Positions 51,481-62,094 of a stretch of 64,000 bases of DNA are shown one piece after another. The stretch spans positions 1,674,001 to 1,738,000 of the forward strand of contig JAESUZ010001073.1 in NCBI GenBank assembly GCA_017311185.1, written 5' to 3'. This DNA is from Proteles cristata cristata (lineage: Eukaryota > Chordata > Mammalia > Carnivora > Hyaenidae). Within the stretch, counting starts at the first letter, position 1, and each line of letters begins with the position of its first letter. The translations under genes were made by a program, and so were the position numbers. Below the pieces are notes generated by a model, which worked only from the letters and a program-made list of their open reading frames with translations, did not search any database and was not told the origin of the DNA.

Positions 51481-51751
51481 TGCCTTACCACCTGTTAGCT
51501 GCATTATCTACGTCCGGTTACCTGAGCTCTTGGGTCCCAGTGTTGTTACCCCCAAGATGGGACTAACACCTCAGTAATTGCTGTGTTAATTCAGTTTTAA
51601 AAAGTATTCTTTAATAATACCTTAAAGTTACTCTTGTCTATTAGAAGAATAAGAGCCACTAAAATGGAAAACCTGGAGTTATCCGTATGTCTTATGTACA
51701 TCAAGCAACTGTATTGCAAAATATGGTTTGTTTGTGTTTGTTGTGGTTGTT

Positions 51752-51930
51752 GTTTAGTTTATTTGTTTTGAGAGAAGGCACATGAGCCAGGGAGGGGCAG
51801 AGAGAGAGGGAGAGAAAGAATTCCAAAAGGTGAGCCCTACACAGGGGCTTGATCTCAGGAACTGTGAGATTATGACCTGAGACAAAGTTAAGAGTTGGTC
51901 ATTTAAATGATTGAGTCACCCAGGTGCACC
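51752..51930 (-). mobile_element. CAN-SINE, old copy
   Basis: Antisense: 'gtttatttgttttgagagaa' to 'gagtcacccaggtgcacc'. Diverged. Confidence 0.85.
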
Positions 51931-51947
51931 AGCAAAATACAGTATTT

Positions 51948-52190
51948 TAATTTTTTTAAAGAGAAAGAGAGGGAGAAAATGATTTGGAGAGAGGGGTGGG
52001 GGGAAGGGAGACAGAGAGAGACAGAGACATAGAGAGACAGGGAGAGAGAGACAGAGAATGTTAAGCAGGCTCCACAGTCACACACAGCCTGAAGCAGGAT
52101 TTGATGTGGGACTTGACCCCACAACCCCGATCATGACCTGAGCTGAAATTGAGGGTCAAATGCTCAACCACTGAGCCACCCAGAAGCCCC
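51948..52190 (-). mobile_element. CAN-SINE with expanded GA tract
   Basis: Antisense: T-run, a long GA/GACA tract (51960-52057), and the head as 'gagccacccagaagcccc'. Lies 18 bp from the preceding SINE. Confidence 0.87.
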
Positions 52191-52812
52191 AAAATATAGT
52201 ATTTTAAAAATGTCATGTCATCAGTATAATGTTGAAGACTCAGGAATTTCTGAATTACAGAGGAATACACTTGTCTTTTGCCCATCCATTTCTGAATAAA
52301 GCCCTTGGAATTTAAGTATGTTCACTCTGTTTTATCAAGCTTAATTTTTTGAGCACCTGTTGTATGCCCAGCACTTTCCTAGCTCTTTTTACTAAGCTCC
52401 TCTTAAATAGGGATTTTTGGTTTCCAATTCTCAGGGTATTTAGTAAGCTGTGTCTTCTTTAGGCATCACTAGTATTCTTAGCAACCCTAGGACCTTCAGC
52501 CTTTGAGGGAATCTTAAATTTATAGTGCATAAATTTTCATAGTACACAATCTGTTGTGATTTTCCCGGTACACTTTGTGGAAAATACCATAGTTTATTCT
52601 CTATTTCTGGAAGAAGCAATATCATTATTATTTTCTTGGGAAGCATTTGAAAATTTTTATCTCAGAAAATATTATGCTGTATAAAATTAATTCTTCCATG
52701 TCTCAACATCATTAATAAAATGCATCTTAAGTGGCATTTTAATGTACTGCTACTTTCCCTTTTCATTAGGAAAAGAAACAATAAGAAACACTTTTCTTAT
52801 CATTTTTATTAG

Positions 52813-52921
52813 GGTAACACATTAAGAAAAATACTCCTGAATCGCTACTTTAAAGGAGACTATGGAGTTGGTATCAATGGACATCTCTCTGGAACCTACA
52901 GCAAATCTACACAAGGGGGAG
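52813..52921 (+). CDS. ITPR2: ITPR2 coding exon A (start of the coding block in this window)
   Basis: This 109-nt exon encodes GNTLRKILLNRYFKGDYGVG and 16 further residues. It belongs to the IP3-gated calcium release channel of the endoplasmic reticulum, in the cytosolic regulatory region between the IP3-binding core and the membrane pore. The acceptor is ..tttttattag at 52801-52812 and the donor is G|gtaagg after 52921. It starts in phase 0 and leaves one base (G) that completes a Gly codon in the next exon. From family knowledge, the matching IP3R1 segment carries a PKA/PKG serine in an RRES context. Here the segment reads NRYFKGDYGVG and lacks that motif, which is typical of IP3R2. The exon number was not assigned. 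Preceding exons must lie left of the window, because none is recognisable in the 52.8 kb upstream. Confidence 0.93.
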
Positions 52922-53655
52922 GTAAGGCTGATCATTCCCCTCATTCTAGAATTCTTGTCACATGTCTTCATGCCGGTGCTATGCTGGCATTTTACTTAAA
53001 ATAGCATAAATATAAAAAAATCACTTAAAAAGCTCTATTAAAAAACCTTTGTACAAAATTTTGCATTCATAAAACAAATGATTTGAACATGAAGACTAAT
53101 TTTGCCCTTAGGCTCCGGAAAACACTAAACAATGTCATAATTTCTCTGTATGCAAATTAAGCACAAAAAGCTAATTTTCTTTTCCTAAAAATATTTCCTA
53201 TTAAGAAAAAATTTAATTCCAGGTGTCATACATTCGATAGAAAGCTATGTTTTTAAAACTTTTGACATTTTTTTAACCCAAGCTCCTATTATATTTAATG
53301 GGGAAGGGAAAACATTCCAATGATAAATATTCTTTTTTAAATTTTTTTTTTAATGTTTTATTTATTTCTAGGAGAGAGAGAGAGAGAGCGTGAGAAGGGG
53401 AGGGTCAGAGAGAGAGGGAATCACAGACTGAAACAGGCTCCAGGCTCTGAGCTGGCAGTCAGCACAGAGCCTGACGCGGGGCTCGAACCCACGAACCGCG
53501 AGATCATGACCTAAGCAAAAGTCGTATGCTTAACCGACTAAGCCACCCAGGCGCCCCTCCAATGATAAATATTCTTAAGGTCTAAGAATTCCAAAACATT
53601 GTATACTAATGATGTCTGTAATTAAGATTTACTCGTTTATTTTTCCTAATCATAG
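52922..53655 (+). other. ITPR2: ITPR2 intron A-B (734 bp)
   Basis: Starts gtaagg and ends catag. About one third of it is a single antisense CAN-SINE (53335-53557) plus its target duplications. The remainder is AT-rich single-copy sequence. Confidence 0.9.
53335..53557 (-). mobile_element. Young CAN-SINE near the ITPR2 exon B acceptor, 19-nt target duplication
   Basis: Flanked by tccaatgataaatattctt at 53316-53334 and 53558-53576. Antisense to ITPR2. Its T-rich tail and 'tttatttctagg' supply a pyrimidine tract plus AG inside the intron, about 280 bp upstream of the true acceptor. Confidence 0.96.
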
Positions 53656-53843
53656 GGAGCTTTTCGGGACAAGATTCAGATAAGACAGGCATATCAATGT
53701 CAGATATTCAGTGTCTACTAGATAAAGAAGGTGCCTCTGAACTCGTCATTGATGTCATAGTGAACACCAAAAACGACAGAATTTTTTCAGAAGGCATTTT
53801 ACTTGGCATCGCCTTGCTCGAAGGAGGAAATACACAAACTCAG
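53656..53843 (+). CDS. ITPR2: ITPR2 coding exon B
   Basis: This 188-nt exon is joined in frame to exon A by the split Gly codon (G + GG). It encodes [20 protein letters not shown], continues through [20 protein letters not shown], and ends [11 protein letters not shown]. The acceptor is ..cctaatcatag at 53645-53655 and the donor is CAG|gtacct. The phase at the end is 0, so exons A and B together make 99 whole codons. The DKEGAS..VID and LLEGGNT blocks are shared by all IP3 receptors and form part of the helical armadillo-like regulatory solenoid. The linker before them ([11 protein letters not shown]) varies between paralogues. A CAN-SINE with a 19-nt target duplication ends only 80 bases upstream of the acceptor. 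The reading frame stays open into intron sequence to 53933; that extension is not coding. Confidence 0.95.
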
Positions 53844-55389
53844 GTACCTGTTTATCATGATGAGCATTATGTTGGTTATTTGTATTTCTTATTTACTTAT
53901 CATAGAAACCAAAGAAGTGTCTGTTTCTCTTAGCTCCTCATGGCTATCTTAAAAAAAAAAAAAACCTAACAACTTTCACATTTTCCTTACAAATCTATTT
54001 GATTTACTGTAGAAACTACAGACCTTCACAAATGGCTCAGTGAAGCAGAGCATTCCTTAGAAGCATCTTTTCTAACATCATATCAGAAATTCTGATTTGT
54101 TGAGGGAAACTTGTGGCCTACATTCAGCAGAGAAAAACATTTGGACTCATCTAAGAATTAAATGTAAAAATCAATAGATCTGTCCATTCAATGAGCTAGT
54201 ATGTATCAACACCTCACACAGTATTTGGCAGTAAACAGGTTTCAGTAACATTGACCACCCCTCTCTGCCCATCCTCTTCCATTTACTTTTCTAGAAGTTT
54301 GGAATAGCACCTTTACTTGATGCCCCAAATCTCCCAGTGCATATTACCCTGATGCTGCCGACTAAGTGCATTCTCCCTGATCCAGGGAGAGAAGAACCAT
54401 TTCATTCATTCATTTATCCTAGGAGAGGGGAGGTGAAAGCTGTTATCACCTGCATGCAAGAATCATCACCCATGCTTTCCCAAAAAGCACACACTTTTGG
54501 GCTCCTCCACTCCCGAAGTTCAGAGCACACTGGGAGAGCCCAAGACCGAGCTGGGGGTGTTCCCAGAGAATGTGTGTCTTCTTCCTTGTCCTGCGCTCAC
54601 CAAACCTGCTCTTTCCAGATTTGTCTTGGTTGGAGAAGGAAACTATGCTTACAGCTAATAGGAAATTGCAGAATCAACTTTTCCTATTCCTGGCAAGTAG
54701 AAGCCCTATCTAATTGAAAGCTGGGATATTTTCCTTTATTAATCCACCAAATGCAACGAACAACAGAAATTTCTCCATGCCCAATAGCAGGTGGCTTTAG
54801 GAATAAAAGCCTCATGAACAACAGATGTCACGGTGACCAAAAAGCATCTTCCAAACACTGATCCCCTTAGTTGAAAAACAAACTTTGAAAATTCTTGTGG
54901 TAGTGAAGCTGCGGCACAAATTCTTCCGAGGGACATGGGGGAAAGTGGGTGGTGGAGGGATTTATGTGGGTTTTCTTGGAAGTAGCCTTGTCTTCTACAA
55001 CCAGATATTCAGTAGGGACTTTCTAAAGAAATTGTCTAGGCAACTACATAATGTGAGACGTAGATTATCCAGACAGTAGTGAAGGAATTTTTTTTTCATC
55101 TTTAGATAGAAGCAATTCTTGCGATTAAAGCAAAGCACCTTCTAGAGTTCTGTTACTGGACCACGTAGGGTCATCAGATGAGGTAATCTTTCACCCTCCA
55201 TACATATTTACGTCCTCATATTGCTGCTGAATAACTCAGCTTCTGCCAGAAGCTTCCTGTTCCACTTTAAAATTCTTGACAAGGTCTCTGCACCCCCAAA
55301 TACCTTTTAGTCCCTTTTCACGTGATGTTTCTGTGGCAGTTGTCACTGGTGACTTTTTCTTTGATTTTAAAACCTTTTCTACTTAGGCC

Positions 55390-56540
55390 TTGGGACACCA
55401 CCCTCTTCTCACCTCCTGCCATTTCTTCTTAGCCTTCTGTGTAAGCTCCTTTTGATTTACTTAACTCTTGAATCCTGCTATCTCCCAAGTTTCTTTGGAC
55501 TCTCCTCTGTTTGTTTTGCTTGTTCCTTCAGCCTGACCTCATTCATTTCTACATTTTAACTTCCACTTGATGCTGATGATTCTCCACTCACTCTGTGCAT
55601 GTCTCGACTCTACATCCAGCTATCTTCCAGGAATATTTCGTGGGATGTTCCAAAGTACCTTAAACTCAACGTGTCCCAGACTGAATGCACTGTTATTCTC
55701 TATCCACCCACTGCCCTTCTTCCTTTGCCTGCCTCAGTGACTAGCAGTCCATCCACACAGACACCTGGCCAGAAGCTGAAAGCCCACCTTGACCCTCAGC
55801 CTACTCATCCTCAGTCCCTTCCTGAACATTTCATTGAATACCAACCTCTGCGATTCTGTCCTGTTAACGTGTCTCATATCCACACTCTGCTTTCAATCTC
55901 TGCATATCCTGCCCTCATTACTCATCCTTCCTATCTTTCCCTGGGTCTTCAGGAGGTATCCCTGATCCCAGTTTTGCGCTTCTCCAAATCATTCTACACT
56001 TTGCCTCCAAAGCTATCTTTCCAGAAAACATGTTTTTCTTCTGCTTAAAGTCAATCCCTTGCCCTATAAAGACAAACTCACTAGCACAGTCCATAAGATC
56101 CTTCATGATTTTATCTCTTCACATTTTCCCATTTTCCCTTCTTACTCCACCTCATCCCTCCTCCGTCCTGTCTCCTGCACACCAGGTATACTAAGCTCTT
56201 TGTAGTTCCTCATCTGTGTCCTGTGATTTCTCTCACGTTGCTTTCTCCTCTAGGAGGACCCAACTCACGAGCTTCTCTTAGAGGACTTTTCTGATCCCAT
56301 GTCCCACTGGGCAGCATTGTCCGGTGGTTACGACATGCCCCCGCGGTATCCTGCAGATGCCTTCAGTGGTATTTCTGCCACTTTATGGTGCCTTTTCATG
56401 TGTGTACCAGGCTCTGTCTAACAAATTATGAGTCCTTTAAACTTGAGACCCCACATGGTTCATCTTTGGATCCTTTGTGTCTGACACCATATCTGGCCCA
56501 ATAAATGTTGAGGAGTGGTGGTCGTATGAATGAATGGTTT
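55390..56540 (+). repeat. Long L2 fragment with 3' end
   Basis: Sense L2 in order: '..tacatccagctatcttcca..', '..aaactcaacgtgtcccaga..', '..ttgccctataaagacaaac..', '..tagtccctcat'-like text, and terminus 'ggcccaataaatgttgagga'. The 149-codon frame at 55599-56048 is a decayed L2 ORF2 piece. Confidence 0.78.
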
Positions 56541-57239
56541 GAACCAGATTCTACCCCCTTCATAACGTCTTCCGTATGTGGCACAAGCATTGACAACCAC
56601 TCCTTTATCTGAGCTCCCATAATACTTGTTTCCTTAATGTTTATTTGGCACTCTGCCTATGCTACTTTGTTTTGCTGTTATTTGTATGACATTTTGTCTC
56701 TCCAATTCAATCTCGTCTTTCTCAAAGTAGATCCTGTCCTGTCTCTGGCATTTATGTACTTTATCGCCATTCAGCAAATATTTGTTGATGAAAAAGCATT
56801 AAATTATTTTTGTGTATGAAAGCCTTTATAAGAGATGGGTTATGACGATGTTATTTACCAGCCATCCCTTTTTTAGATTTGTCACTTATCTGTATCACTG
56901 TGTAACCCGGAGAGCTGCCTTGAGCTTCTGTCTCTGGAGGGTCTCACTGATGTCAACTTGAATCCTATTCCTTGCCATTTAACAATCTAAAATCCACTCC
57001 TCCCCAAGACTCCTGTCAGTCTCCAGTGGGGTTGATATTCTCACAGTACCCTTAGGCAATAGTAACTTGACTCTCCCACTTCTGTAGTACTGGTGTAGGA
57101 ATCTGCTTCCCTTCTTTATTTTATACCCTCCGGGCCACCTAAGCCAATTTATATGTTTAAAGTATATTATTAAAGATTGGTTGAAGGGAAGGACGGGAAA
57201 CGTACTTCTGTTATAATTTCAAACTGAACACTAATAATA

Positions 57240-57475
57240 ACAATAATGAAGATAATACCTGCTAAATACCAGCCACTGTTTTTAGTGCTTCATATGTACT
57301 AACTTGGTTAATTCTCACAACAACCGGTGGGGTAACATATATCATCTCATCTTACCAAGGAAGAATCTAAGGTAGACAGTCTAAGCTCCTTACCGAGCTC
57401 ACATGGCTAGTTACAGAAAGAGTCAGGACTCAAACCCATGCAGACTGGCTCTAGGATCAGTGCTCTTAACCACTA
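57240..57475 (-). repeat. MIR element, nearly full length
   Basis: 'gaagataatacctgctaaat', '..taattctcacaacaaccgg..', '..gactcaaacccatgcagac..' and '..cagtgctcttaaccacta' run from MIR tail to tRNA-like head. Confidence 0.82.
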
Positions 57476-57914
57476 TAAACATCTTTCTGAAATAACCTTC
57501 TACTTCCTGACTCCTGGAGTCAGGAAATTTCACCGGCTGATTCACCGTGTGTCGTTATCCTAAGCTTACTCCATCTCTAGTTCCTCACTTCATGTTCCTT
57601 CTCTAGTTTCCCCCATCCTTGTTGCGGGGAAAGTCTTTCCTCTCCCATATAGATCTGTTGATGCATCATCCTTGGTTCCTGAAAAAAACCTCAGAGTTTC
57701 CCCCATATACTCTGAAACTTATGGAAACAGTTTGCTAATCAAAAACTGTATCTTTTACAAGTGACATCCTTATGCTGCCTGTTGAGATTATAGATGTATA
57801 TATAAAACGTACTTTTTATTTTTATTAAAGTCATACTGTTCAGCTTCATAGTGCCCTGAGCTTAAAAAGGTGTAGTCTACATAAATGACTGATTATTATG
57901 AGCTTTATAAATTT

Positions 57915-58140
57915 AATGATTTAGAGACAGAGAATCTAGATTGAAATCCTAGCTCTAACACTTACTAGTTATGTAATATTGGGCAAATCATTTACCTTTA
58001 CTAATCATTTACCTTTACTAAACTTATTGATCTAAAAATGGAAATAAGATTACTCTCTATTAATCAGACAGTTGTACTGAAAGTATCAATGAGATCATGT
58101 TTTTCAAGGAGCTAAATAAATTATAAAACTCTGCTTTAAT
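57915..58140 (+). repeat. MIR element
   Basis: 'gattgaaatcctagctctaa', '..cttactagttatgtaatatt..gggcaaatcat', '..aaaatggaaataagatta' in sense order. The segment 'tactaatcatttaccttt' is duplicated locally. Confidence 0.8.
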
Positions 58141-59261
58141 AGAACCACAAATTTCCTATAACTTCTTTATTAATATATTGGGAACTCCTTTCACCTTCTA
58201 ACCCGGTTATATTGAAAATATTAGGATGTAAGCATCAGCTTAATTTGTGGGACTGTGGAGGTCTGTAAATGTTGCATTTGTCCTTTGAATTAACGGAACC
58301 AGTTTGACTGTTTCCCTGTAGTTGCTATGGTTACTGTGGCTTTTTGCCCTGCTTTCTTCAGGGGTTGCCAGCCTCCTGCTTAGAGCTTCCCCTCAGAGGT
58401 ATGAAGCCGATTCCTCAGACTTCATAAATTGATCTGTACTCACACACTGCCCACTCTGAAAATTGTAGCACAGACATCCATTTCAAGACCTGATGTCATT
58501 AGAGTCTTACCTGCAAGTCCCAGGACCTAAGGGTCATGGTTCTAAGCATTCTTTTAAGAAAGCATATGTTTAGGAGCCAAACTCAACCAGAATTGGCTGT
58601 TTCCATTTACTGGATTATGGCTCATTGTACTTGATTAGGAAGTCATTATTTTTCACGTTTTCTTCACACCATCTCTCATCAAGTTTACATAACTTTTGTT
58701 CAATCAGTGTAGTTACTAGAAGCATTATTTTCATAATTTATTTTTACTTTATCTCTATTGTATGTATTGTGTGCCTGTCCCATGATTTTCCCCATATTAG
58801 GAGCATGCTTTTCCCCACCCAGTACAAATTCTATTTTCTCTGGCGTATATCACCTTTCCCAACTCCTAGCTCTTCTGGATACTCCATAAGTCACTAAGCA
58901 GACAGTGATTAGGCAGATATTCTCAAGGCTTAGTATTTCTACCTCTCACTAAGACATATTTTATCATGTGTTGAGCCCTTTCAACATCATTATTCACTCT
59001 TCAAGCAGAATCCATTTTATGCATTTTATGGCAGGCTTGTCCTAGACCCCATGCAAAGCAATGTAGCTAATGAAGTACCAAAAAAACTTAGTGCCTATCT
59101 ATCAGCAGGTTCCTGTGAGTGAGGCTGCCATGGTAACACATTCTAAATTAAATGTACTATAATTTAGATAAAGAGAAAAATAACTCTTTGTAACTCTGCA
59201 TAAACCCACATTTTACAGGATGATCATTGGATCAGTGGCTGTTTTCCACTCTAGGTGACAC
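58141..59261. other. Intronic single-copy DNA
   Basis: No repeat or exon recognised. The 90-codon frame at 58625 has no similarity I know. Confidence 0.5.
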
Positions 59262-59370
59262 ACTTATGAGGGGAAGGATTGTGGTGACTTTTCCTTTTTG
59301 TCCTATGCCTCGTAGTAGCAAGGGCCTGGAACGCAGTAGGCATTCAATAAATATGTATTCAATCAAGACA
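59262..59370 (+). repeat. L2 3' end
   Basis: '..gcaagggcctggaacgcagt' and 'aggcattcaataaatatgta' form the L2 terminus, 330 bp upstream of exon C. Confidence 0.75.
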
Positions 59371-59701
59371 TGAGTTTACAAAAATACAAAAATCAAGGCA
59401 CTTTTTGCATACGACTTCTTCCAGTGCACTTGTAACTTTTTAAAATAAAATAATCAGTGAGAGTGAATTAAGTAACAGGAAAATATATTGGACTTTAGTG
59501 GAAAGTGCTAAGCAAACACAGGCTATTAATAGGCTATCATTAGTATATGTACAGGAGTCTGGCAAAAGCTGCTAATTTATGAAATAATGGGCAGCACATG
59601 AAATATGTGCTTTTATGCATAATGTTTATATTTATTTCAAGCATAAAAACACTATTTTTCTCCCCTTGGGTATTGATATCTTAAAATATGTTTTCTTGCA
59701 G

Positions 59702-59885
59702 TATTCTTTTTACCAGCAATTACATGAACAAAAGAAGTCAGAAAAATTCTTCAAAGTTCTGTATGACCGAATGAAGGCTGCTCAGAAAGAGATAAGATCG
59801 ACAGTGACGGTTAATACCATAGACTTAGGTAACAAAAAAAGGGATGATGACAGCGACCTGATGACATCTGGTCCACGAATGAGAG
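59702..59885 (+). CDS. ITPR2: ITPR2 coding exon C
   Basis: This 184-nt exon (phase 0 in, phase 1 out) encodes YSFYQQLHEQKKSEKFFKVL, YDRMKAAQKEIRSTVTVNTI and DLGNKKRDDDSDLMTSGPRMR. The acceptor is ..ttttcttgcag at 59691-59701 and the donor is AGAG|gtaaag. The KKSEKFFKV.YDRMK..Q.EI block is the conserved core of all IP3 receptors. The tail after NKK separates the paralogues. Family knowledge places the caspase-3 DEVD site of IP3R1 at this point; here the residues are RDDDSDLMTSG, so no DEVD motif is present, as expected for IP3R2. The intron before it is 5.86 kb, and the one after it is only 692 bp. Confidence 0.96.
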
Positions 59886-60577
59886 GTAAAGAAATAATTG
59901 AGTACTTGGGGGAATAGAGAGGAAAGAACCTTTAGATCTCACTTATCTCTGTCATCTCACTTACCTCAGTCTCAGTATCCTATCTGTGGTTCTGTTATGG
60001 AGCTCCATCCTTAAATTACTATGGCCATGGGGCTGACCTTGAGTAGCTCTGTAGGACCAAATTCAAACAAGGCATTATGAGAGGAACAAGCCACATTGAA
60101 AATGTCTGACATGCATGTGGGATGCATGGTAAAGAGCAACTGCCCCAAACTTTTGAGTGTTCATGAAACCCAAATTTTAAGAATAGAAGTTACAGCACCT
60201 TACTCTAATGAAAGATCCTTGGTATTTGGAATAACGAGTCGTCAGTGAAGCAACTACAAATCATACAAACATAACATTTGAAGTTTGGAGTATTTTTCCC
60301 ACCTTCTTGTATTCAAGAATTCCCTTATTTTATATTTATCAGAAAGACATGGGCTCTTCTGAAATTGGCTAAACATTTAGATCTTTTTTTTTTTTAATGT
60401 CCTGTGCAAATTTAATTCTGTAGTTTCTACTTCAGATTATTTTGGGGGGAAATTGTTGCACCCCTTGTGAAATGTCTTTTAATTGAGTTGTTAGAGTATT
60501 TGGGTAGCTGGTTGTCTTGTTTTTTAATTAGCAAAAGGATGCTAATTCTGAAGTATAAGAGTACTGTTTTATTTCAG
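59886..60577 (+). other. ITPR2: ITPR2 intron C-D (692 bp)
   Basis: Starts gtaaag and ends tttcag. No repeat is recognised in it beyond short T-runs near 60383 and 60440. Confidence 0.9.
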
Positions 60578-60834
60578 TAAGAGATTCATCATTACTTTTA
60601 AAAGAGGGAATGAAAGGTCAATTAACAGAAGCTTCTTCGGCAACCTCCAAAGCGTACTGTGTGTACAGAAGAGAAATGGATCCAGAAATAGATATGATGT
60701 GTGCAGGATCGGAAGCGGGAAATGCCGAGGAAAAGTCTGCCGAGGAAGTAACCATGAGTCCTGCAATCACCATCATGCAGCCCATACTGAGGTTTCTGCA
60801 GTTGCTATGTGAAAATCACAACCGGGAGCTGCAG
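60578..60834 (+). CDS. ITPR2: ITPR2 coding exon D
   Basis: This 257-nt exon completes a split Val codon (G + TA) and encodes 86 residues. They run from VRDSSLLLKEGMKGQLTEAS through YCVYRREMDPEIDMMCAG to the conserved IMQPILRFLQLLCENHNREL-Q. The acceptor is ..gttttatttcag at 60566-60577 and the donor is CAG|gtattt. The phase at the end is 0. The acidic segment EAGNAEEKSAEEVTM in the middle is the variable linker of this paralogue. The final 20 or so residues begin the RIH-associated domain, found in IP3 and ryanodine receptors, which lies between the regulatory solenoid and the channel. The stretch MKGQLTEASSATSKAYCVYR is IP3R2-like rather than IP3R1-like. The open frame running to 60888 past the donor is intron. 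Confidence 0.96.
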
Positions 60835-61253
60835 GTATTTGTCCTATTTTGTGTAAGAGTTGAGAATACAACCTGTGATTGTAGGTAACTAAATTCCAAT
60901 AAAACTAATGTGTAGTTTTGGAGAGATAAGTGATAAAACCAATAGTGCTCTTCTGAGTCGGGAAGAAACTTTTGCATCTAAATGAGGGAAAATTCCTTTA
61001 CGTGTGAAAAAATCAGGCTCATACAGTATCAACCTTTGCATCCTCAACTCACGTCTGTTTAGCCTCAGCATCCTCTATTCCTAATATTCTGATATTTGTT
61101 GAGTAAGGTCACATTTGCCTCATCTATATCCCTCATGGTTTTACAGATACAGGGGCTTTCATCATTTCCATATCAATTCATATATCTTGAGTGAGGATAC
61201 AGAGTGTATTTATATGCCTTTATTAGAAACAGTTAATATAGAAGAGGATTTTT

Positions 61254-61484
61254 AAAAAATTTTAATGTTTTATTTATTTTTGAGAGAGAGAGAGACAGCG
61301 TGAGCAGGGGAGGGTCAGAGAGAGAGGGAGTCAAAGAATCTGAAACAGGCTCTAGGCTCTGAGCTGTCAGCACAGAGCCCGACGCGGGGCTCAAGCCCAC
61401 AGACTGTGAGATCATGACCTGAGCTGAAGTCGAACACTTAACCGACTGAGCCACCTAGGAGCGCCTCCCCCCCTTTTTTTTTGA
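61254..61484 (-). mobile_element. CAN-SINE with 13-nt target duplication and extra 5' bases
   Basis: Flanked by gaagaggattttt at 61241-61253 and 61485-61497. Between the SINE head ('gagcgcctcc', ending about 61468) and the right flank lie about 16 bases of C then T that are not SINE sequence. Confidence 0.92.
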
Positions 61485-62094
61485 GAAGAGGATTTTTTAG
61501 GACAGTAGAGGTTGATACCTTTGTAGATGAATATGGACCCAGTCTTATATCTTCTTTGGTACATTTTTCTTTGTTAAATAGGTGGACTTAGGGGTGCTTA
61601 GGAATTTTGGCCTTTTGGTTTTTTTGCATCGTTGGTGCATACTGCTTATGTCAACATGGCATAATCACATGAAAGATGAAATAATCTCTAACAGCACCTG
61701 TTCAGGATCAGAGAGAGCAGAGTTTGAAGTTGTGTTCTCTAATAAGAGCCTAGAGTGCAGGTGTTGTGAATTGAAAAGAGATAATAGACTCATGTAAATT
61801 GAATTAAATATCTTTTAAGAAGAGGAGAAGTTCAGGAATTAACGAGTGGCAGAAGCACAGAGTCTCATGGACCACACCGTGGAGAGCGCTGCTGCAGACT
61901 TGTGTCAGGCAGAGGCCAGAGTATTACTTACAGAGGGAAGATACTGGATATGTGCCCACATGCATATGCTGATCCACTTGGTCTGTCCATGTAGTGGATA
62001 GATACATAGTATCTGATCAAATATTTTTCTAATAGGAGTGTGGGATCAAACAATTTAGAAAATGCTACTTATAAAAAAAACCTTTGTTTTAACA

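Larger units (their letters stand above)
1..52812 (+). other. ITPR2: Long ITPR2 intron (5' end outside the window)
   Basis: No segment here shows the combination of IP3-receptor-like protein, open frame and flanking AG/GT. The open frames present are short, overlap on both strands, or fall in SINE, L1 or L2 sequence. Since exon A begins in mid-protein, the region is inferred to be one intron of at least 52.8 kb. Large introns are known for mammalian ITPR2. I cannot exclude a small or divergent alternative exon, or a non-coding transcript. Confidence 0.8.
53844..59701 (+). other. ITPR2: ITPR2 intron B-C (5.86 kb)
   Basis: Starts gtacct and ends cttgcag. It holds a long sense L2 remnant (55390-56540), two MIRs near 57.2-58.1 kb and an L2 3' end at 59.3 kb. 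No CAN-SINE was seen. The stretches 53844-55390 and 58150-59260 show no repeat I recognise. Confidence 0.9.

Noticed and set aside
55599..56048. 149-codon sense frame within the ITPR2 intron
   Set aside because: It falls entirely within L2 sequence and lacks splice context with the ITPR2 exons.
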